64,000 nt of DNA from Glandiceps talaboti (GCF_964340395.1 NC_135561.1:23186486-23250485), one strand, 5' to 3'; shown: positions 13,801-28,800, numbered from the stretch's first letter. Notes: a model not told the origin generated them from the letters alone. Translations and numbers: made by a program.

Positions 13801-16800
13801 TAGTCAGTAGTGCTGGTATATGTGGCTAATTTGTGAACAGATTTATGCTAGTCAGTAGTGCTGGTATATGTGGCTAATTTGTGAACAGATTTATGCTAGT
13901 CAGTAGTGTTGGTATATGTGGCTAATTTGTGAACAGATTTATGCTAGTCAGTAGTGTCGGTATATGTGACTTACTTGTGAACAGATTTATGCTTGTCAGT
14001 AGTGCTGGTATATGTGACTTACTTGTGAACAGATTTATGCTAGTCAGTAGTGCTGGTATGTGGCTTACTTGTGAACAGATTTGTGCTAGTCAGTAGTGTC
14101 GGTATGTGGCTTACTTGTGAACAGATTTATGCTAGTCAGTAGTGCTGGTATATGTGGCTTACTTGTGAACAGATTTATGCTAGTCAGTAGTGCTGGTATA
14201 TGTGGCTTACTTGTGAACAGATTTATGCTAGTCAGTAGTGTCGGTATGTGGCTTACTTGTGAACAGATTTATGCTAGTCAGTAGTGCTGGTATATGTGAC
14301 TTACTTGTGAACAGATTTATGCTAGTCAGTAGTGCTGGTATATGTGGCTTACTTGTGAACAGATTTATGCTAGTCAGTAGTGCTGGTATGTGGCTTACTT
14401 GTGAACAGATTTATGCTAGTCAGTAGTGTCGGTATGTGGCTTACTTGTGAACAGATTTATGCTAGTCAGTAGTGCTGGTATGTGGCTTACTTGTGAACAG
14501 ATTTATGCTAGTCAGTAGTGCTGGTATGTGGCTAATTTGTGAACAGATTTATGCTAGTCAGTAGTGTCGGTATGTGGCTTACTTGTGAACAGATTTATGC
14601 TAGTCAGTAGTACTGGTATATGTGGCTTACTTGTGAACAGATTTATGCTAGTCAGTAGTACTGGTATGTGGCTTACTTGTGAACAGATTTATGCTAGTCA
14701 GTAGTGCTGGTATATGTGGCTTACTTGTGAACAGATTTATGCTAGTCAGTAGTGCTGGTATGTGGCTAATTTGTGAACAGATTTATGCTAGTCAGTAGTG
14801 TCGGTATATGTGACTTACTTGTGAACAGATTTATGCTAGTCAGTAGTGCTGGTATATGTGACTTACTTGTGAACAGATTTATGCTAGTCAGTAGTGCTGG
14901 TATGTGGCTTACTTGTGAACAGATTTATGCTAGTCAGTAGTGTCGGTATATGTGACTTACTTGTGAACAGATTTATGCTAGTCAGTAGTGCTGGTATGTG
15001 GCTAATTTGTGAACAGATTTATGCTAGTCAGTAGTGTCGGTATGTGGCTTACTTGTGAACAGATTTATGCTAGTCAGTAGTGTCGGTATGTGACTTACTT
15101 GTGAACAGATTTATGCTAGTCAGTAGTGCCGGTATGTTGCTTACTTGTGAACAGATTTATGCTAGTCAGTAGTGCTGGTATGTGGCTTACTTGTGAACAG
15201 ATTTATGCTAGTCAGTAGTGCCGGTATGTGGCTTACTTGTGAACAGATTTATGCTAGTCAGTAGTGCTGGTATATGTGGCTAATTTGTGAACAGATTTAT
15301 GCTAGTCAGTAGTGCCGGTATATGTGGCTAATTTGTGAACAGATTTATGCTAGTCAGTAGTACTGGTATATGTGACTTACTTGTGAACAGATTTATGCTA
15401 GTCAGTAGTGCTGGTATGTGGCTTACTTGTGAACAGATTTATGCTAGTCAGTAGTGCTGGTATGTGGCTTACTTGTGAACAGATTTATGCTAGTCAGTAG
15501 TGTCGGTATATGTGGCTAATTTGTGAACAGATTTATGCTAGTCAGTAGTGCCGGTATATGTGACTTACTTGTGAACAGATTTATGCTAGTCAGTAGTGCT
15601 GGTATATGTGACTTACTTGTGAACAGATTTATGCTAGTCAGTAGTACTGGTATGTGGCTAATTTGTGAACAGATTTATGCTAGTCAGTAGTGCCGGTATA
15701 TGTGGCTAATTTGTGAACAGATTTATGCTAGTCAGTAGTGCCGGTATGTGGCTTACTTGTGAACAGATTTATGCTAGTCAGTAGTGCTGGTATATGTGGC
15801 TAATTTGTGAACAGATTTATGCTAGTCAGTAGTGCTGGTATGTGGCTTACTTGTGAACAGATTTATGCTAGTCAGTAGTGCTGGTATATGTGGCTAATTT
15901 GTGAACAGATTTATGCTAGTCAGTAGTGTCGGTATGTGGCTTACTTGTGAACAGATTTATGCTAGTCAGTAGTGCTGGTATATGTGACTTACTTGTGAAC
16001 AGATTTATGCTAGTCAGTAGTGCTGGTATATGTGGCTAATTTGTGAACAGATTTATGCTAGTCAGTAGTGCTGGTATGTGGCTTACTTGTGAACAGATTT
16101 ATGCTAGTCAGTAGTTCTGGTATGTGGCTTACTTGTGAACATATTTATGCTAGTCAGTAGTGCTGGTATGTGGCTTACTTGTGAACAGATTTATGCTAGT
16201 CAGTAGTGCTGGTATGTGGCTTACTTGTGAACAGATTTATGGTAGTCAGTAGTGCTGGTATGTGGCTTACTTGTGAACAGATTTATGCTAGTCAGTAGTG
16301 CCGGTATGTGGCTTACTTGTGAACAGATTTATGCTAGTCAGTAGTGCTGGTATGTGGCTTACTTGTGAACAGATTTATGCTAGTCAGTAGTGCTGGTATG
16401 TGGTTTACTTGTGAACAGATTTATGCTAGTTAGTAGTGTCGGTATATGTGGCTAATTTGTGAACAGATTTATGCTAGTCAGTAGTGCCGGTATATGTGAC
16501 TTACTTGTGAACAGATTTATGCTAGTCAGTAGTGCTGGTATATGTGACTTACTTGTGAACAGATTTATGCTAGTCAGTAGTACTGGTATGTGGCTAATTT
16601 GTGAACAGATTTATGCTAGTCAGTAGTGCCGGTATGTGGCTTACTTGTGAACAGATTTATGCTAGTCAGTAGTGCCGGTATATGTGGCTAATTTGTGAAC
16701 AGATTTATGCTAGTCAGTAGTGCCGGTATGTGGCTTACTTGTGAACAGATTTATGCTAGTCAGTAGTGCTGGTATATGTGGCTAATTTGTGAACAGATTT

Positions 16801-19800
16801 ATGCTAGTCAGTAGTGCTGGTATGTGGCTTACTTGTGAACAGATTTATGCTAGTCAGTAGTGCTGGTATATGTGGCTAATTTGTGAACAGATTTATGCTA
16901 GTCAGTAGTGTCGGTATGTGGCTTACTTGTGAACAGATTTATGCTAGTCAGTAGTGCTGGTATGTGGCTTACTTGTGAACAGATTTATGCTAGTCAGTAG
17001 TGTCGGTATGTGGCTTACTTGTGAACAGATTTATGCTAGTCAGTAGTGCTGGTATGTGGCTTACTTGTGAACAGATTTATGCTAGCCAGTAGTGCTGGTA
17101 TATGTGGCTTACTTGTGAACAGATTTATGCTAGTCAGTAGTGCTGGTATGTGGCTTACTTGTGAACAGATTTATGCTAGCCAGTAGTGCTGGTATATGTG
17201 GCTTACTTGTGAACAGATTTATGCTAGCCAGTAGTGCTGGTATATGTGGCTTACTTGTGAACAGATTTATGCTAGTCAGTAGTGTCGGTATGTGGCTTAC
17301 TTGTGAACAGATTTATGCTAGTCAGTAGTGTCGGTATGTGACTTACTTGTGAACAGATTTATGCTAGTCAGTAGTGCTGGTATATGTGGCTTACTTGTGA
17401 ACAGATTTATGCTAGTCAGTAGTGTCGGTATGTGGCTTACTTGTGAACAGATTTATGCTAGTCAGTAGTGTCGGTATATGTGACTTACTTGTGAACAGAT
17501 TTATGCTAGTCAGTAGTGCCGGTATATGTGGCTAATTTGTGAACAGATTTATGCTAGTCAGTAGTGCTGGTATATGTGGCTTACTTGTGAACAGATTTAT
17601 GCTAGTCAGTAGTGTCGGTATGTGGCTTACTTGTGAACAGATTTATGCTAGTCAGTAGTGCCGGTATATGTGGCTTACTTGTGAACAGATTTATGCTAGT
17701 CAGTAGTGCTGGTATATGTGGCTTACTTGTGAACAGATTTATGCTAGTCAGTAGTGCTGGTATATGTGGCTAATTTGTGAACAGATTTATGCTAGTCAGT
17801 AGTGTCGGTATGTGGCTTACTTGTGAACAGATTTATGCTAGTCAGTAGTGCCGGTATGTGGCTTACTTGTGAACAGATTTATGCTAGTCAGTAGTGCTGG
17901 TATATGTGGCTAATTTGTGAACAGATTTATGCTAGTCAGTAGTGTCGGTATGTGGCTTACTTGTGAACAGATTTATGCTAGTCAGTAGTGCTGGTATATG
18001 TGACTTACTTGTGAACAGATTTATGCTAGTCAGTAGTGCCGGTATGTGGCTTACTTGTGAACAGATTTATGCTAGTCAGTAGTGCTGGTATATGTGGCTA
18101 ATTTGTGAACAGATTTATGCTAGTCAGTAGTGTCGGTATGTGGCTTACTTGTGAACAGATTTATGCTAGTCAGTAGTGCTGGTATATGTGACTTACTTGT
18201 GAACAGATTTATGCTAGTCAGTAGTGCTGGTATATGTGACTTACTTGTGAACAGATTTATGCTAGTCAGTAGTACTGGTATGTGGCTAATTTGTGAACAG
18301 ATTTATGCTAGTCAGTAGTGCCGGTATGTGGCTTACTTGTGAACAGATTTATGCTAGTCAGTAGTGCCGGTATATGTGGCTAATTTGTGAACAGATTTAT
18401 GCTAGTCAGTAGTGCCGGTATGTGGCTTACTTGTGAACAGATTTATGCTAGTCAGTAGTGCTGGTATATGTGGCTAATTTGTGAACAGATTTATGCTAGT
18501 CAGTAGTGCTGGTATGTGGCTTACTTGTGAACAGATTTATGCTAGTCAGTAGTGCTGGTATATGTGGCTAATTTGTGAACAGATTTATGCTAGTCAGTAG
18601 TGTCGGTATGTGGCTTACTTGTGAACAGATTTATGCTAGTCAGTAGTGCTGGTATGTGGCTTACTTGTGAACAGATTTATGCTAGTCAGTAGTGTCGGTA
18701 TGTGGCTTACTTGTGAACAGATTTATGCTAGTCAGTAGTGCTGGTATGTGGCTTACTTGTGAACAGATTTATGCTAGCCAGTAGTGCTGGTATATGTGGC
18801 TTACTTGTGAACAGATTTATGCTAGTCAGTAGTGCTGGTATGTGGCTTACTTGTGAACAGATTTATGCTAGCCAGTAGTGCTGGTATATGTGGCTTACTT
18901 GTGAACAGATTTATGCTAGCCAGTAGTGCTGGTATATGTGGCTTACTTGTGAACAGATTTATGCTAGTCAGTAGTGTCGGTATGTGGCTTACTTGTGAAC
19001 AGATTTATGCTAGTCAGTAGTGTCGGTATGTGACTTACTTGTGAACAGATTTATGCTAGTCAGTAGTGCTGGTATATGTGGCTTACTTGTGAACAGATTT
19101 ATGCTAGTCAGTAGTGTCGGTATATGTGGCTTACTTGTGAACAGATTTATGCTAGTCAGTAGTGTCGGTATATGTGACTTACTTGTGAACAGATTTATGC
19201 TAGTCAGTAGTGCCGGTATATGTGGCTAATTTGTGAACAGATTTATGCTAGTCAGTAGTGCTGGTATATGTGGCTTACTTGTGAACAGATTTATGCTAGT
19301 CAGTAGTGTCGGTATGTGGCTTACTTGTGAACAGATTTATGCTAGTCAGTAGTGCCGGTATATGTGGCTTACTTGTGAACAGATTTATGCTAGTCAGTAG
19401 TGCTGGTATATGTGGCTTACTTGTGAACAGATTTATGCTAGTCAGTAGTGCTGGTATATGTGGCTAATTTGTGAACAGATTTATGCTAGTCAGTAGTGTC
19501 GGTATGTGGCTTACTTGTGAACAGATTTATGCTAGTCAGTAGTGCCGGTATGTGGCTTACTTGTGAACAGATTTATGCTAGTCAGTAGTGCTGGTATATG
19601 TGGCTAATTTGTGAACAGATTTATGCTAGTCAGTAGTGTCGGTATATGTGGCTTACTTGTGAACAGATTTATGCTAGTCAGTAGTGTCGGTATATGTGAC
19701 TTACTTGTGAACAGATTTATGCTAGTCAGTAGTGCCGGTATATGTGGCTAATTTGTGAACAGATTTATGCTAGTCAGTAGTGCTGGTATATGTGGCTTAC

Positions 19801-22800
19801 TTGTGAACAGATTTATGCTAGTCAGTAGTGTCGGTATGTGGCTTACTTGTGAACAGATTTATGCTAGTCAGTAGTGCCGGTATATGTGGCTTACTTGTGA
19901 ACAGATTTATGCTAGTCAGTAGTGCTGGTATATGTGGCTTACTTGTGAACAGATTTATGCTAGTCAGTAGTGCTGGTATATGTGGCTAATTTGTGAACAG
20001 ATTTATGCTAGTCAGTAGTGTCGGTATGTGGCTTACTTGTGAACAGATTTATGCTAGTCAGTAGTGCCGGTATGTGGCTTACTTGTGAACAGATTTATGC
20101 TAGTCAGTAGTGCTGGTATATGTGGCTAATTTGTGAACAGATTTATGCTAGTCAGTAGTGTCGGTATGTGGCTTACTTGTGAACAGATTTATGCTAGTCA
20201 GTAGTGCTGGTATATGTGACTTACTTGTGAACAGATTTATGCTAGTCAGTAGTGCCGGTATGTGGCTTACTTGTGAACAGATTTATGCTAGTCAGTAGTG
20301 CTGGTATATGTGGCTAATTTGTGAACAGATTTTTGCAAGACTATCTTCTATTGCTTGTGGCATGGTAACTGGAGTTGTTGATGTGGGAGAGCCTGTTGAT
20401 CCAGATGGAGCTTTGTTTTTCTTGTTCGGCATGGTGATGAGCACAGATGTTTACAATAGGAAATGACACATTGACTATAGACAATAGACAGCAGCTAAAT
20501 ACTGATGACATTGACTACTATGCATAATGAAGTTGAACTTGAACTTAATGCTGGGATTCTGCACAGTAGCTTCTACAGTTGATCAAGAATGTCAACTCAC
20601 ATTTGTTGGTAAATATGGTAACTTTCCACCGAATCCGTTGTTAGTTACTCGCTCCAGTCCTTTGGATGCTTGATACATCAACATTTGATGATGGAAGTTG
20701 CCAAATATACAGTGAAATTTGGCCTGTAACTGGAGAGGATATGTCACGGTACTTCACATCCAGGAACAGTGCCCTGGATATTAACTATTCTATCAGCAGT
20801 GCTGAGGTTTCTCGCTTGATTAACAGTCTTCCAAACGGTAAAGCAGCTGGTGCTGATGACCTCTTTCATGAAAATTTTAAATATGCTAGCCACAGACTAA
20901 TATTATGTTAGCTCTTGTTCTTTCCTCTATGCTGTTACATGGTTATCTGCCTAATAACTTTATGACGACCATAATCGTACCACTTGTTAAGGACAAAACA
21001 GGTGATCTGACTTGCAAATTTAAGACAATTATAGACCTATTGCCATCTCTACTGCAGCTTGAAAAATCCTGGGATCTATAATTCTTGATCATTGTAAGGC
21101 AAATTTTACAAATGAAGATTATTAGTTTGGTTTCAAACAGGGTCATTCCACCGATCTCTGCATTAACTTATGCTTAAGGAAATGATTAATTATAAGTACT
21201 GTATTAAACAATAGTCCTGTTATGTTTGCTTTTTAGATGCAATGAAAGGTTTCGACTCAATTAACTGTTAAAATCTTTAACATTTTAAGAAACTCATTGA
21301 CCGGGGTATTCCGAAGTATGTTGTTCATATATTATTGGTCTGGTATCGCATGCAACATTTCTTCACGCAATGGGGTGGGGCTAGCTAGGTCATCACCATT
21401 TTCTGTTAGGAATGGTGTTCGGCAAAGTAGCATTCTTTACCCTTTATATGGATGATTTTAACAGTCGGCTGAAGACATGTTATAAAGGCTGCAATATTGG
21501 TGGCTGAATGATAATTTAAATTAAAAACAATCTTATGTATGCTGACAACTTAGCTCTTATATGTTCATCAATTGCAGGTCTACACTCTCTTGTATCTATT
21601 TGTGAAAAGTATGGTGTTGACTACGACATTATCTTCCACCCTAAGAAGTCAAAATGTATATATTTTATTCCTCGTTTATGTTTAATAGGGAACTTGCAAT
21701 CCAAACTGAGCATGCTCAGATGCAAAGGACTATGGGATTATCTGTGGTTATCGTAATACTTAATCAGGAGCTACTGATAAAATAAACCTCCCACAATGGT
21801 CAGGACAACTATGAATTGATCATGTGTGGTTACAAACAATGTAAGATTATTGTTTACAATACTATTTGATTAGTATTTATTATCACATTTCCCATGATGC
21901 AACATTCAACATGGCGGGTTTGCAAGTTTCCTATATATTAGAGTTGAATGTTTACCTTCAGTTCGTGTTGGAGATAAACCACTTAGTATTGTTCATGAAC
22001 ATTCTTACTTGGGTTATACTTTGACAGACTCTATGCATGATGATGACTAGTGCAATCAAGCGCCAAATGAAATGTTTTTACAGCCAAGCCAACAGATCTT
22101 ACTTATATTATGTTAATAAATTTTAACACTGTACAATTGAGGTTAAGGCTACATTGTTTAGAACTGTACAATTGATGAGGTAAAGGCTACATTGTTTAGA
22201 ACTTTTTGCTCAAATATGTACTGCGCACAGCTGTGGTTATTGTACAATAAGTGTCTTAACAACCTTATAGAGTTGGTTACAACAATGCTTTCTGTACTTT
22301 GATGGGTTACTTGCATGATTGCAGCACCAGTCTAATGTTTGTACAGCACACGATCCCCACTTTTGGGGCTCTTAGACGTAAATTGATGTACAACTTTTTT
22401 GAATGTATTGGAAACAGTCATAATAGTTTAATTGCAGCGGTGCTTAACTTTGAATTTAGCATGTATTAAGGCATGAAAAACGCTGTAAGAACATTATTTT
22501 ATTTATTACAACTTAGTACTTCCGTGAATAGCTGATTCGGGGATTCATAAACTGTATAGAGTTTTGTTGTATTTTTAAATGCTTTTATTTGTTCATGTGT
22601 GTATTTGTCAGCTTGTCGTTTTAAAGTCCTACTTGTTTTAAAATGCTGTTTTTTATGTATAGTTTTTATCTGTGGATGTTTATGAGCATTTTTTGTGTTC
22701 TTTTCTCTCCCGAAATAAAGTTTAATAATTAAATAATATTATGTAATAATAATAATTTTAATAATAAAAGTTTATTTGCATATTGACCACCCTACCTGGA

Positions 22801-25800
22801 GTAATTTGTTGTGCTGAGTTTATAAATGGGGGTCATTTTATGAACATCCGTTGCAATGGTAACAAAAATCACCTTAATATGCTAATTATTTTTCCAAAAT
22901 TTGACATAAAACATGGAAAAAAATAAAATTCAGAAAAAAATTGTTTCTTTTTGGCCTGTATGAGTTGGTGCTATCTGTTATAACATAAATTGTCGAAAGT
23001 AGGAGACCTATTTCCATGGAAACGTACACTAGCCTTGAAAATGATGTTTTAGTTAAATACTTAAGCAGCTGACAAATAACGTTATAGTTTTAATAAGAGG
23101 GTTTTTTTTTTTGCATATTGACCACCTTAGAGAGGGCAGTTTGTTTTGTTGAGTTCAAAAAATGTGATCATTTTATGAACATCAGTTGCCATGATAACCA
23201 AATCACAGTATTATGTGTAGTTTTTGCAAAAGACAGAGTTTGTGTGAAATTTGTTGTACCTTTCGTCTGTTCCCTTCTGCAAGTTTGGTTTGGTGCAGAT
23301 AGTTCCGAGTCCCATTGTCGACAGAGTGACCCCTGCTATTCAAAACAATGCTGCTGGATATAGTTGGGGATTAGTACTACTGCCTTCCATACCTTTCATT
23401 TTTACAGGAATATAAATTATAAATTATTCATGATTTCACAGTTGTGTCACCTTCACAGTTGCAACCTTTTATTTGCATTGCTTTAGTATGCATGCACTGT
23501 ACAGATGTACATCTTGAATGTGATACAATGTTTCACAGTGTAACAATATCATCATGCCATGCACTTTGCATGTACGCTGTACATTTAATAATTTCAGGTA
23601 CATTATTATATAATTGCATTCCGATTAAAATATTACATGTTATCAGCTATTCACGGAAGTACTATAAGTTGTAATAAATAAAATAATGTTCTTACAGCGT
23701 TTTTCATGTCTTAATACATGCTAAATTTTAGACTGATTTTTTGTGTCATGGAAATTATAGTAGCACAGGTCATGACACAGGTCAAAATCAAGTATGGCAT
23801 GCCGGCGCAATAACAATAACATCGTACTTTCTCGATTGAGATCAAGTCAAGTCAAAACCATACAATTTTAGAAGAAATTCAAACGACTCAATTAATCTCA
23901 AAATTTTATCGCAAGTAACACAAAGACAAAAAATTGAAATCAAGCAATTGTAGGGGTAATTTCCTAGTACATTGAAGATATTTTGCGAAGCTAATTTCCA
24001 TTTTTTAGCACAACTGAACTGATAAGGTTCAGTAGTACTATAGGCAGTGTCTGTGTGTGTGTGTGTAACCAACTTAAAGTCAAAAACCACTGGACTGATT
24101 GCCATGATTGCCATTTAATGGGTGCATTAACTTGGGTGTCTAGTTGGGAAATTGTTCAAATCAAAATGATCTTACCATCAGTGTGTGATTTGGGTGAAAA
24201 AATGTAAATTTTGGTCAAAAAGCTTAAACTCCAAAACTACTCGGCAGATCGATCTGAAATTTGGTTGGAATGTTCTTAGAGGTGTTTAGATTAAGCTTTG
24301 TTTCATAGCGTCATGATCCCATCAGCAATATGCAAATTAGGTCTAAAAATGTCAATTTTTGGTCAAAAACTTATATCTTGAAACTGCATGGTGAATGGGG
24401 TTGAAACTTGGTGGGGATGTTTCAGGAGGTGTTTTTACAGTTATTGTTGAAAACATTTTGACACGATTGGTCCTAGCAACTTTGACTACACCCTTAGCAA
24501 CAGTGAAATGATCATGCATATTACAAAGATAACAACAGAGATGGGTAGGTAAGTGACTAAAGATTCAAAAAATGTATGCGAATATGCCTAGCAACAGGAC
24601 CATACCCATAGCAACAGCTAAATAATGGTTTATATTGCAAAAATGGAAACTGGGAAGGGCAGGCAAATTAATAAATTCCAAGCATGTATGCAAATAGGCC
24701 TAGCAACAAGACCACGCCCATACCAGCAGCCATCCATATTTGTGCTACAGTGACATTGGTTGTGTTTTTTGATATGCGGGGGCGAATGAAGTGCAATGAA
24801 CCTTATAGTATTATTCATAAAAGTTGATTCAAAATTATAGAAAATCTGTCTTAATTATGTGATAATTATGCGTCTTAATTAAATGACAATTTAAAATCCC
24901 ATGAAATCAATGTTAGTTACATCACAATGCCCCAAGTATGATTCCACACACTACAAATACTCGCTTCCAGCTTTTATTTATATTAGTCCATGGAATCATA
25001 CACTTAGCATTATGATGTGAAACTATAAACACTAATTTTGTGGGATTTTGTATAAATATCTAATGATAAAATATTACTGATATATACAGGTGTGATACTA
25101 GGATCATTCTTCTATGGTTATATCCTAACACAAATACCAGGAGGATTGTTAGCCAACAAGTATGGTGGCAAACTTGTCTTTGGTGGTGGTATCCTAGCAA
25201 CAGCTCTACTGACTATATTGACTCCCATAGCAACTGTCTGGAGTGTCTATTTTCTGATTGCAATCAGAATAATGGAAGGTTTCTTTGAGGTAATAATTAT
25301 TAAATTGTGTACATTGACTTTTGAACTTATCCAAACCAGTAATAATTGGTTTTGTTCCATCTGTACTGTCCATCCATTCATCCATCCACCCATCCATCTA
25401 TCTGTCCATCCATTCATCCATCCATCTGTCCATCCATCCATCCATTCATCCATCCATCCACCTGTCCATCCATTCATCCATCCATCTGTCCATCCATCCA
25501 TCCATCCACCCATCCATCCATCCACCCATCTGTCCATCCATTCATCCATCCACCCATTCATCCATCCATTCATCCATTCATTCATTTATTTATCCCTCCA
25601 TCCATCCATACAACCATCCATTAAGCCATCCATCCATTCATCCATCCATCCATCCATCCATTCATTCATTCATTCATTCATTCATTGATATTTTAAATGT
25701 GCTTGTGTCTTATCTGTTAATAATATTTTAGATGTGTGTGTGTGTGTGTGTTAATAATATTTTAGATATGTATGTGTGTGTGTACATCATTAATGATATT

Positions 25801-28800
25801 TTAAACATGTGTGTCTGTACTGCATTCAAGTGTGTGTTTATTTGACTCTATGTTTATATGATGTCATTTACAGGGTGTGACATACCCTGCTATACATGCC
25901 ATATGGAGTAGATGGGCTCCACCTTTAGAAAGAAGTAAATTGGTAACATTTGCTTTTGCAGGTAAGTACATTAAAATGTAACATACAGTTGCCTGATTAC
26001 ATACATACAATAAATAATGCATAATCCTTCATTTCATTTTGTGCAAGTTAAGTTCTTGTAATCTAATCTAATCTAATCTAATCTAATCTAATCTAATCTA
26101 CTTGACTTGCTCATAGCAAGACGGTCACAGCAATCACTGCATCGCTTATGAAAATAACTTGTGTACATGTATGCTGCACTGTGAGGCCATATATTATATT
26201 AGCCTGACTATATTTCTAACAGTCTGGATTTTATCATACCTATGCTCAGATCTGTTGCTGCTGATGACATTTAATGTAAAATATTACTTTTGATATGAGA
26301 CATTAAACATCAGTATAGTCATTACGTCATCAATGCCATCATGAAACAGCTTTCTGATTGGACAATTAACACATAGTCATGATGTCATCAATGCCATCAT
26401 GAAACGGCTTTCTGATTGGACAATTAACACATGATCATTACGTCATCAATGCCATCATGAAACGGCTTTCTGATTGGACAATTAACACATAGTCATTACG
26501 TCATCAATGCCATCATGAAACGGCTTTCTGATTGGACAATTAACACATGGTCGTTACGTCATCAATGCCATCATGAAACGGCTTTCTGATTGGACAATTA
26601 ACACATAGTCATTACGTCATCAATGCCATCATGAAATGGCTTTCTGATTGGACAATTAACACATGGTCGTTACGTCATCAATGCCATCATGAAACGGCTT
26701 TCTGATTGGACAATTAACACATGGTCATTACGTCATCAATGCCATCATGAAACGGCTTTCTGATTGGACAATTAACACATGGTCGTTACGTCATCAATGC
26801 CATCATGAAACGGCTTTCTGATTGGACAATTAACACATGGTCATTACAAATGTACATTGGACAAAAAATATGGTCATGGTCGACTCATCAGTTTTATTAC
26901 CCAACCTTTTTTGAACTCTGAGATCAGATCGCTATTGTCTCACCAAACTTGCATTTCATCATCATCATTATATTATACGTATGTTGTAGGTCAATGACCT
27001 GTTCATACTTATAATGAACATAATATATTGGTGAATCAGTCCAGTTAGTGCACATTTTCTTGTATGACAGTATTGCTAGTAAAGTTCAACAGAATAATTG
27101 TAGAGAAACAGCTTTGCAAGCATGCCAATGTCTGTCCAAACTTGACTTGAAAGAGTTAATGGTGGGAGCATTTACTACATTGTCTGGTAAGCTGTTCCAT
27201 GGCTGAAAGACTCAATTTGAGAAAAAATATGACATCGAATTTCAAGTGAGGCCTAAGGTGTCTTTTGTTTCTTTAATTTATATGGTGACCTCGAGTAACT
27301 TCATTGGTATCCAGCTTTGTTATATCAATAATGTTGATGAGAATTTGTGTTGACCATGAGTTAGATTATAAGCTATGCTCATGTCACCTCAGACCTGTCT
27401 GTAAGTTAATGTCGGAACTTCCAGTGAAGGAAGCCTTTCTTGGTATGCTAAGTCATGTAGTCCAGGTATTAGTTTAATTGCACATTGTTGGACAGAGTTG
27501 ATGGAATTAATTTGATTAGCCTTGTATGGGGTCCAAACTGAATGAGCATATATTCTAGGTGAGGTTTAATCAATCCATGGTATAAGTAGAAAAAAATCAT
27601 CCTTGTCCAAAAAGTTGAAAGTTCTACGGATGATCCCCAGGTGTCAGTTTGCAGACTGGGTAATCTTAGCAGTGTGTTGTTCAAATGATAATTTGCACTC
27701 AATTATAACACCAAGGTCTTTCTCTTATGAAATATCATCATCAAGGATAATTGGTTGGTTTGATAATCCCACAGTATAAGTTGTATGTGGAGTGTTCTGT
27801 CCGACCCACAAAACCTTACGTTTTTTTTTGTAGATGAAATTTTAATAGCCAGATACCTGACCACTGTTGTAGAGAGTTCAAGTCCTCTTGCAGTATAGTT
27901 GGGCCATCTTGAACATCCGATCTAGTATATATCTTTTTGTCATCTGTGAAGAGTTTTGATGTAGAGATGGTACAATTTGGCATCATGTCATTTATGAAAA
28001 TTACAAATTTAATAGCATGGGTTCTATAGACACACTTCCCTGTGGAATTACACTGTAGACTTCTGCCCAGTCAGAGAACTCCCCATTATTGTTGCCTTTG
28101 ATTACTTAGGCTTTGATCCAATTTTATTAGTAGTTTTCCCTGAATGTGACAGGCTGACAGTTTCTAGAGTAAACACTGATGAGGATCCTTATCAAAAGCC
28201 TCATAAAGTCCATGACATTGTAAATTATTTGAACACAGCTGCCTTTGTCTAGAATTTAATTCAGTCCAACCATCTAAGGATTCTAATAGTTGTGCCACAC
28301 AAGATCTACCAGGTAGAAATCAATGTTGATCATTGTGGAGAAGGTTATTTATATGTTGTATGTGAGAAAATAGTTTGTCACGTACTACAGATTCCATCAC
28401 TTTGCAGACAATACACATTAGGCAAACTTTGGTGTTATATAATATGCTGTTTTCCAAACTGAAGGATATACTATGATCCATTGAATATCTAAAAATGAGT
28501 GCTAGTGAAAGTGAAAGTGGTTCATCAGTTTCCTTCAAGATCCTAGGATGAAGCCCATCAGATCCTGAAGACTTACTTGTGTTTAGGTTACTTAATTTTC
28601 TCAGCAGTGATATCCGTGAGTAGGGATTGATGCAGACAACAGGTTCCATGACTTAAATGTTTGGCATGTCCTCCTGTGTAAAGACACTTTGAAAGTAATT
28701 TTTGCAGTTCAAGATATTAGCTGTCTCTGAATCAGATGTACTCTTTCCACCTGTTAAGCGAAATGTCAACGATCAGTAATTTGTGGAACAGCTTTTAGCC

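Noticed and set aside
6411-20333. CRISPR array or centromere-type satellite
   Set aside because: No unique spacers between repeats, and the genome is eukaryotic. The array sits inside one LINE copy within an intron, so there is no support for a centromere.
25346-25731. His/Pro/Ser/Ile-rich proteins in several frames
   Set aside because: Pure translation of the (TCCA)n microsatellite.
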